Part shown: one piece after another, positions 6,434-13,843 of the stretch
Layout: every line of letters starts with the position of its first letter
Position numbering within the stretch: position 1 is the first letter of the stretch
Origin: Tepidisphaeraceae bacterium
GTDB taxonomy: Bacteria > Planctomycetota > Phycisphaerae > Tepidisphaerales > Tepidisphaeraceae
DNA length: 15,048 nt
Reading direction: 5' to 3'
Assembly (NCBI GenBank): GCA_025450555.1
Contig: JANWHF010000175.1
Location: 1 to 15,048, forward strand
Notes under the pieces: model-generated
The model's input: only the letters and a program-made list of their open reading frames with translations
What the model was told of the DNA's origin: nothing
The model's database searches: none
Translations under genes and position numbers: made by a program

Positions 6434-7837
6434 TCAATCGGTCAGTTCCAGTTCAAACCCAAACATGCTGCCCTTACCGAGCTCGCTCTCGACCAGGACA
6501 CGTCCACCATGGACGGTCTCAATAATGTGCTTCACCAGCGCCAATCCAAGACCGGTGCCCGGAGCCATCCGGCTGTTGGATTGCGCCCTATAGAACTTAT
6601 CGAAAACAAAGGGCAGGTCCTTGGGTCCAATCCCGACGCCTGTGTCGATAATTTTTGCCAGGACCTTGCGCTGCGCTTCGTGAACGGTCGTTTCAACCGC
6701 TATAGAGCCGCCAACAGGCGTGTATTTGATGGCATTGCTGAGGAGATTCAGCGCCGCCTGGTACAACATGTCGCGGTCGCCGAGGGTCTGATAAAATACA
6801 GGCGTCAGCCGCTCGGTGATGCTGATCTTCTTCTGCTTGGCTTGCGGCTCGATCACTTCAATCGCGTCCTTAAGTACGACTGTCAGGCTTTGGGGCTGTT
6901 TTTCCGCGCGGACGAGACCGGATTCGATGCGCGAGATATTGAGGATGTTGTCGATCAGCCGGCCCAGCCGGTTGGCTTCACTTTGAATGACCTCGTGAAA
7001 CTCCTGCTGCGTCTGGGCATCGGTGGCCTCGCCGTCGATCAGCATTTCGGTATAGGCCTTGATGCTGGCCAAAGGAGTGCGAAGCTCATGGCTGACCATC
7101 GAGACGAAATCATTTTTCATCTCCGACAGTTCCTTTTCTCGAGTCGTGTCATGAAGGACGGCGACTACGCCTGCTGGGGCTTCTCCGTCCTTGACCGATG
7201 AGAGCGTGACCTTGTAGGCACGATCACCGCCAGGCGTGTGAATCGCATGCTCGATGATCCGGCGGCCGTTGCGGCTGTCGCTTTGCCGCATCTCCCGGAT
7301 CAATTCGATCATCCGCGGATCCTTCAGCAGCTTGTCCACCGGGCAGCGCGAAGATTGGCTCAAATCGAAATCGAAGGTGCGCGCAGCGGAGTGATTGGCC
7401 AGCACCAACTCGTCAAATGAATCGGTGACGAGCACCGCGTCAGAAATCCCATGGATGATCGCCTGAGCGTGCTGCCTTTCGGCATCGGAGATCTTCAGCT
7501 CGATCTCCAGTTCCCGAGCGCGAAGCTCCGATTCGTTGACCGCGCGAGAGGCGGTTGAAATGATCTTCCCAAGCGTCATCGCGAAAAGGCTTTTGTCCGT
7601 TTCCGGCACATTCCATCGCGCGGGAGAATCGCCGGCGCTCAGCTCGATAAGCTGTTTGCAGGCGCGTCGCAGGCTGGTGATTTCAGCGATGACGCCGGCA
7701 ACTGTTGCCAGCGACAGGACAAGGCCCGCCCATTTGAGTTCAGTCAAATCAGCGAGCGGCCGCGGCGCGATCCAGAGGACCGCGGCGCAGCCGCCCGCGA
7801 TAAGCGTCAGCCAGGATGAATTGTGCGACAGACGCAA
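6434..7837 (-). CDS. Membrane PAS-domain sensor histidine kinase
   Basis: The 467-residue protein has two closely spaced N-terminal membrane segments (about 10-24 and 36-52) with almost no external loop, a linker and helical stretch (about 90-125), a PAS domain (about 126-235), HisKA with SHELRTPLAS (phosphorylated H250) and HATPase with NLLSNAIKYTP (364-374), DTGVGIG (398-404), FDKFYR and GTGLGLAL. All kinase boxes are intact, in the style of PhoR/WalK kinases. The lack of a periplasmic sensor loop suggests that the cytoplasmic PAS domain or the membrane senses the signal. The start is TTG at 7837; an in-frame TAG lies just upstream and AGGGAAGGG precedes the TTG, so no longer start exists. 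Its receiver partner follows directly. The 116 bases upstream (7838-7953) hold only short imperfect inverted repeats. Confidence 0.92.
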   Translation of the reverse strand: MRLSHNSSWLTLIAGGCAAVLWIAPRPLADLTELKWAGLVLSLATVAGVIAEITSLRRACKQLIELSAGDSPARWNVPETDKSLFAMTLGKIISTASRAVNESELRARELEIELKISDAERQHAQAIIHGISDAVLVTDSFDELVLANHSAARTFDFDLSQSSRCPVDKLLKDPRMIELIREMRQSDSRNGRRIIEHAIHTPGGDRAYKVTLSSVKDGEAPAGVVAVLHDTTREKELSEMKNDFVSMVSHELRTPLASIKAYTEMLIDGEATDAQTQQEFHEVIQSEANRLGRLIDNILNISRIESGLVRAEKQPQSLTVVLKDAIEVIEPQAKQKKISITERLTPVFYQTLGDRDMLYQAALNLLSNAIKYTPVGGSIAVETTVHEAQRKVLAKIIDTGVGIGPKDLPFVFDKFYRAQSNSRMAPGTGLGLALVKHIIETVHGGRVLVESELGKGSMFGFELELTD

Positions 7838-7953
7838 CGCCCTTCCCTAGGCTCTGCCTCGCATTTTCTAAATCCGGAAGACCTGCCCCGAGCTATGTCG
7901 AGGGGCCCGCGACTGCGAACCGTCCCTTCTGGCAAAGGGTGGTCCGCTCGTGA

Positions 7954-9147
7954 TTACTGCCGCTGGTCTGCTTCAACGATCAGTTGATGCGCCATTTCAT
8001 CGCCCGGCTTGATTCGCAGGGCTTTGGCATAGCAACGAAGCGCTTCATCGTTCTTGCCCATTTTCTGCAGTGTATATCCGACCATGCAGAGGCTCACCGT
8101 ATCGTTCTGATCCAGTTCGGCGGCCTTGTTGAACGCTTTGAGCGCGTCGGGCAAGCGATTCTGGCGGACGCGCAGGTAGCCCATCAGCAAATGCGTTTCG
8201 CTATGTGATGGATCGAGGCGCAGCGAACGAGCCAATGACATCTCGGCTCGGCGATAGTCGCCAAGTTCGAGAGCCGCACGACCCAGGCATTGCCAGACGT
8301 GCGCGTTGTATTGGTCGAGCTGCGAAGACATTTCAAAGCTGTAGCGCGCCTCGCGGGCCTTGCCGAGATTCAGTTGGCACTGGCCGAGCATGGTGAACAG
8401 GTCGGCGCGCTTCTGATAGGCGTCGGTTTGCACGAGCCGGCCGATCACTTCTGACGCTTCGCGGTATTCCTTGGCGTAGTACAAGGCAACGCCGAGCCGG
8501 CAGTGAATGGCCGGATCGTCTTCGGAAAGAATACTCGCCTCGCGGAGCATCGCGACGGCCTCAGGATACTTGCCGGCGTTCATCAGAAGCTGGCCGACTG
8601 CATCGCGAATCGCGCCGCTGTGCTCGAAGTACGTGACCTTTCCCTGCAACAGTTCGAGAGCCTCGTTCGAGCGATCCATGGCCACCAGCATCTCGGCCTG
8701 GGCCATTACATAAGCCAACTCGGCCGGGGCTCGGCCGGCAGCCTGCTGGTAATACTCCAGCGCAGTCTGCGGCTTAAGCCAGCGCTGATAGATCACGCCG
8801 GTGAAGTAATAAGCTTCTGGATCAGACGGGTTGTATTGGCGCGCAAGCTTTAGCTCTTCTTCGGCGCGTTCGAGCTTGCCGGTTTCAATGGCGAGCTTTC
8901 CAGCCAGCAGATGCAGCGGCTCGCTCTGAGGCGTGAGGCGCATCGCTTCATCGAGCGTCTTCTGGCACTTTTCAAAATTGCCCGAGCGATATTGCTCGTT
9001 GGCCAGGCTGGCCAGAACTGCGGAGCGAGCGCCATTCCATTCGCGCGTCGCTTCTTCTTTTTGAGTGGGGGATTTGCCTTGCTGGCAACCGGTCAAAAGA
9101 GCAAACAACAGGGCAGGCGCGGCTGCCGCAAAGATTGCCTTACGCAT
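7954..9147 (-). CDS. TPR-repeat lipoprotein, candidate pilotin or assembly factor
   Basis: The 397-residue protein starts MRKAIFAAAAPALLFALLTGC, a lipoprotein signal peptide with lipobox LTGC, so Cys21 is probably lipidated and the protein anchored in an envelope membrane. The remainder is an almost continuous tetratricopeptide array of roughly eight to ten repeats; examples are AYYFTGVIYQRWLKPQTALEYYQQA and the C-terminal DEALRCYAKALRIKPGD. The ATG at 9147 has GGAG upstream and gives the signal peptide at once; a longer frame to 9240 runs through the terminator hairpin and is rejected. PilF/PilW-type TPR lipoproteins help secretins insert and oligomerise in the outer membrane, and this gene lies directly after the secretin gene. 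The pilotin role is inference from position and fold, since PilF has fewer repeats. Confidence 0.85.
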   Translation of the reverse strand: MRKAIFAAAAPALLFALLTGCQQGKSPTQKEEATREWNGARSAVLASLANEQYRSGNFEKCQKTLDEAMRLTPQSEPLHLLAGKLAIETGKLERAEEELKLARQYNPSDPEAYYFTGVIYQRWLKPQTALEYYQQAAGRAPAELAYVMAQAEMLVAMDRSNEALELLQGKVTYFEHSGAIRDAVGQLLMNAGKYPEAVAMLREASILSEDDPAIHCRLGVALYYAKEYREASEVIGRLVQTDAYQKRADLFTMLGQCQLNLGKAREARYSFEMSSQLDQYNAHVWQCLGRAALELGDYRRAEMSLARSLRLDPSHSETHLLMGYLRVRQNRLPDALKAFNKAAELDQNDTVSLCMVGYTLQKMGKNDEALRCYAKALRIKPGDEMAHQLIVEADQRQ

Positions 9148-9201
9148 CGTACGGGTTCTCCAGGAACAAAGGGTGAAAATCGAAGGGCGATCAGACGAGT
9201 C

Positions 9202-9236
9202 AAAAAAGCCGGGCGAGATGTTGAGTCTCGCCCGGC
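9202..9236 (-). terminator. Intrinsic terminator after the secretin gene
   Basis: On the minus strand a perfect 11-base-pair GC-rich stem (9226-9236 with 9208-9218, GCCGGGCGAGA and its complement) encloses a seven-base loop and is followed immediately by six T residues (9202-9207 read in reverse). This is a textbook Rho-independent terminator 21 bases beyond the secretin stop. The TPR lipoprotein ATG is only 54 bases further on, so the lower genes depend on read-through or on a promoter squeezed into 9148-9201. Confidence 0.9.
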
Positions 9237-9257
9237 CCAATTCACCGTTTTTACGAA

Positions 9258-11594
9258 TTAGTCGCCCTGGTCCTTCTTGGGCTGCTCGGGCGTCGCATTT
9301 TCATCCTGCTCCTGGGGCTGCTGCACCTCTGGCGTCGATTGCTCGTCGCCGTTGGGCTTTGCATCTTCATTGTTCGGCATCGAATCGTCGATCGGGTCCG
9401 GCGTGTCCGTAATCGGATCGACCGGAGCTTCAGCAGTCGGCTGATCGGTCGGCTGCGTGGTCGGAGCCTTGGCCGTCTGCGTTTCGCTGGGCTGATTGGT
9501 CGGAGCCGCGCCGGTTGCATCGTCCGCATCAGCCTGTTCATGCATCGCCGGCTTGGCCTTCTGCGGCAGCTTTTCATCAGCCTTGCTGGAAGGCGTGATT
9601 GGAACAGCCGAGGGTTCGGAAGGCATCGTCGTCGCGCCGCGGGCCCGCTCGGCGAGGATCTGATCCCGCACGAAGTAGCGGATCGAGCTGTTGTCGGTCG
9701 CCTCGGCGTCATGACCCTGAATCTGGCTGCGCAGGTCGAGCGCTTCGACAAACTTCGGATTCAGGTAGATCGCGCAGTTCAGGTTGAACAGAGCGTTGTT
9801 GCGATTGGGATGCGGCTTGTTCATTTCATTGACCGCATTCTGATACCAGCTCTCGGCGAGGCGCTCGCGGCCCCAGGGCATCAGGCCTCGACGCATGCCA
9901 ACACGGATGCGATCCGCTTCCTTGGCCTGCTCTTCGGAGGCTTCGCTGTACGCATCGTCATCCTTGATGATGTGCGGCGTCAGCAGAATGATGTCTTCTT
10001 CGCGGACCGTGCTGTCGGCTTGGTTGCGGAACAGCAGACCAACGCCCGGCAGGCTGCCGAGGAACGGCACCTGGCTGCGCGACCGCGTGGTGGCCTCACG
10101 GAACAGACCGCCAATCACGATCGTGTGGCCGTCTTTCACGAGAATATTGCTGGTGACCTGGGTGACTGCCTTGCTGGGCAGACCCGAAGAGTCAACCGAA
10201 CCGCTGGAGTCTTCAGGGTGGATTTCAAGACGGATATAACCGCCTTCGCCCACATAAGGCCGGAACACCAGGCGTGTGCCGGTTTCGAGGAAGTTGATGG
10301 TGTCGGCGGTGGATGTTTCGGTGACGGTCGCCGTGCGGTAGCCAAGCTCGCTACCGACATGCACTTCACCCACCTGCTTGTTGAGGACCAGCACCTTGGG
10401 GTTGGCCAACACGGTGGTGTCGGTCACGCCTTCAAGGGCGTTGATGAAGAGCGCGACGCTGTCCTTGACCAGGCCAAGCTGCAGGCCATTGCCACCGACG
10501 CTGCCGGCGACGAAGCCCTTATTGTTGATCCCGCCAGCGCCAGGCGTTGAAAGGATGCCGTTGTTGTAAGCGTTACCCAGGCCATTGGGGAAACCGCCCG
10601 GACCCTTGGGGGTCCCGGAGCTGCCGCTCCCGGTGCTTCCCGACGATCCGGTAGAACCCGTACCGCCGGTGCTGCCGGTCGAACTGCTGGCGGCGCCGAC
10701 GATTCCGCCGAGCGTCGAGAAGTCCACGCCACCCAGGGCGGTGAAGTCGATACCCAGTGCGTTGTTATCCGACAACGTAGCGCGGAGGATCGTGGCTTCG
10801 ATGAGTACCTGAACCGGCCGGCGATCAAGTTCCTTCAGGACCTTGCGGGCCGCGTCGAGGTTTTCGGGGTAGTCGGTGACAACAATCACGTCTTCGGTGG
10901 CGTGCGAGTTACCGCCGGTGTCGCTCAAGGCCGCGGCAGATCCAACGCCCGCGCTCGTGCCGGCGTTGCTGCCGATGCCCGCGACGGCTGGAGTCGTGAA
11001 GGCCACCTGGCCTTCAGTGCTCAGGACCGGCTTGAGCATGTTCACCGCGTTAGCGGCAGGCGTATAGAAGAGGCGGAAGACTTCGGTCTTCTTGGCGCGG
11101 GCAGCCTTCTCCATGTCCGCGATTTCCTTGGCGGTGTACACGAAGATGAAGTTGCCCTTCTCGCGATAGTCGTAGCCGTTGGCTTTGAGGATCGCATCGA
11201 GCGCTTCGCGGACGGTGACGTCATACAGGTTGGCTGTCACAGTGCCGTGAACGTCTTTACTGGCGATGATGTTCTTTTGCGATTGGAGCGACAGCATGCG
11301 GAGCACTTCGACGAGGCTCGCGTCATTGACGTGAATCTCGACGGTGCCGGCGTCGCTGACGTTGACCTGCGAGGCCGACACGCTCTGTCCGGCGGGCTTG
11401 AGAGCCTTGTCGGGCTGAGTGGTTGGCTGGGTCGTCGGAACCGGATCCGCCGCCTCATCAAGCAACCGAACGTTGGCTGCGTCTTTCTTGGCGCTGTCGG
11501 CGCCAACCGTCTGGGCGAACGTGGCCCGGGTTGAGTAAACGGCCGAAACGGCCAGGAAGAGAATACCGGCGGATTTGGTCCATTTGCGAATCAT
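9258..11594 (-). CDS. Outer-membrane secretin (PilQ/GspD family) with long C-terminal extension
   Basis: The 778-residue protein would form the outer-membrane ring through which a pilus or secreted protein passes. It shows an N-terminal signal peptide (about 1-28, ending AQ), a T/Q/P-rich linker, an STN/N0-like domain (about 83-155), an N1-type domain (about 170-257, ending DYPENLDAARKVLKELDRR), a Gly/Ser/Thr-rich low-complexity insertion (about 302-336), and the secretin channel domain (about 372-543: ALEGVTDTTVLANPKVLVLN, VLVKDGHTIVIGGLFRE-type segment, VPFLGSLPGVGLLFRNQ and ILLTPHII). After the channel come about 235 extra residues: a helical TPR-like stretch (575-627) and an acidic, Pro/Thr/Gln-rich tail to the end. 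ATG at 11594 has AAGGA seven bases upstream. It lies downstream of PilM, as PilQ does in pilMNOPQ operons, but without pilN, pilO or pilP. Confidence 0.93.
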   Translation of the reverse strand: MIRKWTKSAGILFLAVSAVYSTRATFAQTVGADSAKKDAANVRLLDEAADPVPTTQPTTQPDKALKPAGQSVSASQVNVSDAGTVEIHVNDASLVEVLRMLSLQSQKNIIASKDVHGTVTANLYDVTVREALDAILKANGYDYREKGNFIFVYTAKEIADMEKAARAKKTEVFRLFYTPAANAVNMLKPVLSTEGQVAFTTPAVAGIGSNAGTSAGVGSAAALSDTGGNSHATEDVIVVTDYPENLDAARKVLKELDRRPVQVLIEATILRATLSDNNALGIDFTALGGVDFSTLGGIVGAASSSTGSTGGTGSTGSSGSTGSGSSGTPKGPGGFPNGLGNAYNNGILSTPGAGGINNKGFVAGSVGGNGLQLGLVKDSVALFINALEGVTDTTVLANPKVLVLNKQVGEVHVGSELGYRTATVTETSTADTINFLETGTRLVFRPYVGEGGYIRLEIHPEDSSGSVDSSGLPSKAVTQVTSNILVKDGHTIVIGGLFREATTRSRSQVPFLGSLPGVGLLFRNQADSTVREEDIILLTPHIIKDDDAYSEASEEQAKEADRIRVGMRRGLMPWGRERLAESWYQNAVNEMNKPHPNRNNALFNLNCAIYLNPKFVEALDLRSQIQGHDAEATDNSSIRYFVRDQILAERARGATTMPSEPSAVPITPSSKADEKLPQKAKPAMHEQADADDATGAAPTNQPSETQTAKAPTTQPTDQPTAEAPVDPITDTPDPIDDSMPNNEDAKPNGDEQSTPEVQQPQEQDENATPEQPKKDQGD

Positions 11595-11627
11595 CGTTTG
11601 ATCCTTTTTTCCTTACACCCTGGACTT

Positions 11628-11643
11628 GGCCACTTCTGTGGCC
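11628..11643 (-). promoter_or_regulatory. Hairpin in the secretin mRNA leader
   Basis: GGCCAC, a four-base loop and GTGGCC form a perfect six-base-pair stem 34 bases before the secretin ATG. There is no T tract, so it is not an intrinsic terminator. It may affect stability or translation of the leader. Confidence 0.4.
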
Positions 11644-11755
11644 GCGACAAAATTTGAGTCCAAGGTCTGACGGGCACCGTCAACTCATTCACATGTTGGA
11701 TCGCGATCCTCGAGCCGGATGCCCACATGCTCGACGATGATCCGCCGCGTTGATG

Positions 11756-11805
11756 GGAGCGAGGCTTTTCAGCTTCGCTCCGGTTCGTCGCGGAACAGAC
11801 GCGAC
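11756..11805 (+). repeat. Two adjacent inverted repeats in the intergenic region
   Basis: GGAGCGAGGC (11756-11765) pairs with GCTTCGCTCC (11772-11781) over ten positions with one G-U pair and a six-base loop, best formed on the + strand. Six bases later GTCGCG (11787-11792) pairs with CGCGAC (11800-11805). Two stems in 50 bases suggest a REP-like or structured RNA element. No second copy was seen in this window. Confidence 0.45.
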
Positions 11806-12103
11806 TTCGTTCCTGCCCCACTTCTGGCTTGAAGCCGGTAACTACCCCAGCTTCACCATGCTCACCATCGGTTGCTTGAGGCACCCACTTTTCCAAGTCG
11901 AATACAAATCACCTAAATCCGCGCCTCGGTTCATGTCGAATTGCAATACAATGCTTGGGTGAATCGAGATTTACGTGACAAATGGAGAAGCCCCGCTGGA
12001 GCTGATAATCTTGGGGCATTGGATGCACATCCACCTTATTGGACGCGAGCCGTCCGATATTCCCCGCCATGCGCAAGCCAATAATTTTTGAGGGAGGAAA
12101 CCC

Positions 12104-13198
12104 TTAAGCGGCCAACGTGCGCTTTTCAGGAATCTGGTTCAAAGATGGACTGATATCCGGCAGGCCAAGCCCCAGAGCGATCGACCAACTGGACCGCTCG
12201 CCGCCGATTGATTGCTCCATTGCGGCTGTCTCCAGACCGGCAAATAGGTCAATTGCAGTGATGGGAAGTGAGAGGTGAGAAGACAACGCGGCGCAAAGGT
12301 GAGGGTTGCGTGCTTCGGTGCCAATTAGAGTTGCCTGGCTCGGCATCGTACCGCGAAAACTGACGGCTACATATCGCAGGCACATTGTGATCTGCCCCGC
12401 CAGCTCTTCAAGCAGGCCGCGCGTCGCATCAAACACTGCCGTAGCAACGGCATCTCTCCGCGCCTCCGCAGCCGATATCGCGCGCTGAAGAATCGCGCCG
12501 ACTTCCGACTGACGGACACCCAGCCGCCGAACAATGCATTGTTCAATTGCATGGGTCCCAATATCGATCATCTTGATGAACGAAATTCGCGGCCCATTGC
12601 CGATCGTCACGCAGGTCCGTTCCTCGGCAACATCAATCAGCATCACCGGCTGGTTCGCCGCTGCCAGCCGCGCGACCGCGCGATAGGCGGCCAGCGGCTG
12701 AATCTGAAGCGAAGCCGTTTCAAGGCCTGCGTCATCGAGCAACTGCAAAAGCGATCGGGAGTCTTCGCTACGGACGGCGGCAACAATTACTTCCTGGAAA
12801 AGTTCGCCACCGTCGTGAACGAGTCCAGCCGGCATCACGCGAAGCAGTGCTTCAGACAAATCAAAGGGCAGCAGTCCTGCCACCTCACGGCGCGCTTCGG
12901 TTTCAAGTTGTGCGCTCAGGACATTAGTCAAACGGATTGTTCGGAACTGCACCACGGACGCGGGAAGAGCCGCGTGCACTTTTGCGCCGACGAATGGCGC
13001 GCGGCCGCGAAGGCCGCGAATCAACTCCGCGATCCCGTGCGCGCCAGACAACTCAAATGGCCTTTGAACAGCACAATGCGCCGCCGCCACAATCTGCGCG
13101 CGGGTCGGCGTCATATTCAGTTGCAGCAGCCGGATGGATTGTCGGCCAATCTCCAGGCCGATGGGACGGATAGAATTGCGTCCGAAGAGTGAAATCAC
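12104..13198 (-). CDS. pilM: PilM-like actin-fold pilus assembly protein
   Basis: The 364-residue protein matches PilM over its whole length: ISLFGR at the start, IGLEIGRQSIRLLQL (13-27), ALPASVVQFRTIRL (77-90), a REVAGLLPFDLSEALLRVMP segment (104-123), EVIVAAVRSEDSRSLLQLLDDAG (136-158), VMLIDVAEERTCVTIGNG (185-202), ISFIKMIDIGTHAIEQCI (205-222) and a C-terminal SSWSIALGLGL (336-346). PilM is a cytoplasmic partner that normally binds the N-terminus of PilN and couples the alignment complex to the motor. The nucleotide motifs differ from consensus: E16 replaces the usual Asp of GIDIG, A191 the Gly of DIG, and GTE (293-295) the glycine-rich adenosine motif. The start is GTG at 13198, one base after the GspH stop, with GAAGG upstream. 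No PilN or PilO gene follows. Confidence 0.87.
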   Translation of the reverse strand: MISLFGRNSIRPIGLEIGRQSIRLLQLNMTPTRAQIVAAAHCAVQRPFELSGAHGIAELIRGLRGRAPFVGAKVHAALPASVVQFRTIRLTNVLSAQLETEARREVAGLLPFDLSEALLRVMPAGLVHDGGELFQEVIVAAVRSEDSRSLLQLLDDAGLETASLQIQPLAAYRAVARLAAANQPVMLIDVAEERTCVTIGNGPRISFIKMIDIGTHAIEQCIVRRLGVRQSEVGAILQRAISAAEARRDAVATAVFDATRGLLEELAGQITMCLRYVAVSFRGTMPSQATLIGTEARNPHLCAALSSHLSLPITAIDLFAGLETAAMEQSIGGERSSWSIALGLGLPDISPSLNQIPEKRTLAA

Positions 13199-13199
13199 G

Positions 13200-13733
13200 C
13201 TACTGTACCTTCACTTCACCACTGTATGGCTGGACCGAAACCGTCAAGGAAGCTTTGGGCGCCTGAATCACGACCGAACCGCTGTTGAGGGTCTGCGCGA
13301 CGCCAGCAGTTGAAACAGAAAGCGGTACACCCAGCTCGTTGAAGGCAACAGTGGTCTGACCGTCAAAGCTCACTGACCCCAACGACACATCGCCCAGTGG
13401 CGATTGCCCGAAGACTGTTTCGTACGGGCCGCTGGTAACAGGATTGGTAATGATGGTCAGAGGGCTGTACGAAGAAGCGAGGTCGTATTTGTTGCTGGCG
13501 GTATTGAAAACGACGTACTGGGTTTTCTGCAGGGTGACAGCGCGATTCTGGGCGTAAATCAGGTCGGCCGTGAGCTGGCGAGCAGCGGACGCAACTCGGC
13601 TGCTGTCTTGCGTACCCAATTGCGGAATGATGACGGCCGACATGATCCCCAGTATCACGACCACCGCCAGAATCTCGATCAGGGTGAATCCCCGCCGCAA
13701 TGCGCGTGCGCGATTCATCGAATGAGCAAACAT
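13200..13733 (-). CDS. GspH/FimT-type minor pseudopilin
   Basis: The 177-residue protein has a class III prepilin leader: a basic MFAHSMNRARALRRG, with cleavage expected after Gly15, then FTLIEILAVVVILGIMSAVIIPQL, with the conserved Glu at position 5 of the mature protein. The C-terminal half is a beta-rich GspH/FimT-like domain that ends SGEVKV, a typical finish for the family. Such minor pilins prime or cap the filament. The ATG at 13733 has a strong GGAGG six bases upstream; a second ATG at 13718 has none. The PilM-like gene starts one base after its stop, indicating translational coupling. It is preceded by a terminator-like hairpin, so its expression may be lower than that of the upstream pseudopilins. 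Confidence 0.88.
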   Translation of the reverse strand: MFAHSMNRARALRRGFTLIEILAVVVILGIMSAVIIPQLGTQDSSRVASAARQLTADLIYAQNRAVTLQKTQYVVFNTASNKYDLASSYSPLTIITNPVTSGPYETVFGQSPLGDVSLGSVSFDGQTTVAFNELGVPLSVSTAGVAQTLNSGSVVIQAPKASLTVSVQPYSGEVKVQ

Positions 13734-13782
13734 CGGAAACCTCCGCATTCGATAGAGGGGATTGCAATTCAGCAGCCACACG

Positions 13783-13829
13783 AAAACGGAGCGCTTGGGT
13801 AAAGGCGCTCCGATTGTCGCATTTGCGAC
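13783..13829 (-). terminator. Terminator-like double hairpin between the small exported gene and the GspH gene
   Basis: Beyond the small gene's stop the minus strand first forms a GTCGC/GCGAC stem (13816-13829, four-base loop). A second stem of eight base pairs follows, CGGAGCGC/GCGCTCCG (13787-13812, ten-base loop), then TTTTCG. The T run is only four, so termination is probably partial. It would attenuate transcription into the GspH and PilM genes. Confidence 0.6.
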
Positions 13830-13843
13830 TGACCGTTGGGGTC

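Larger units (their letters stand above)
11595..12103 (-). other. 509-base non-coding leader between pilM-like and secretin genes
   Basis: No convincing gene lies here. A 101-residue minus-strand frame (11591-11896) and a 70-residue plus-strand frame (11750-11962) show no domain, no ribosome binding site and a composition typical of chance frames. The stretch holds several inverted repeats: 11628-11643, GGATCGCGATCC at 11698-11709, the hairpins at 11756-11805, and TGGATG/CATCCA at 12020-12033. A minus-strand TTGACG lies near 11685, but no -10 hexamer sits at normal spacing. It is probably the promoter and leader region of the secretin gene and could encode a small RNA. Confidence 0.6.

Noticed and set aside
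7838..7953. Possible terminator between the TPR lipoprotein and kinase genes
   Set aside because: Only short or bulged stems (CCCCGA/TCGAGGGG, CCCTT/AAGGG) with no T run follow; too weak to call.
9148..9240. Longer N-terminus for the TPR lipoprotein from a TTG at 9240
   Set aside because: It would translate through the terminator hairpin and place 31 residues before an obvious lipoprotein signal peptide; the ATG at 9147 with GGAG upstream is better.
9339..10550. 403-residue plus-strand open frame opposite the secretin
   Set aside because: It is an antisense shadow of the secretin gene, rich in Arg, Gly, Val and His with no recognisable domain; the secretin on the other strand has clear family motifs.
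11591..11896. 101-residue minus-strand open frame upstream of the secretin
   Set aside because: No domain, signal peptide or ribosome binding site; it overlaps the secretin start codon and runs through hairpin sequences. Treated as a chance frame in a leader region.
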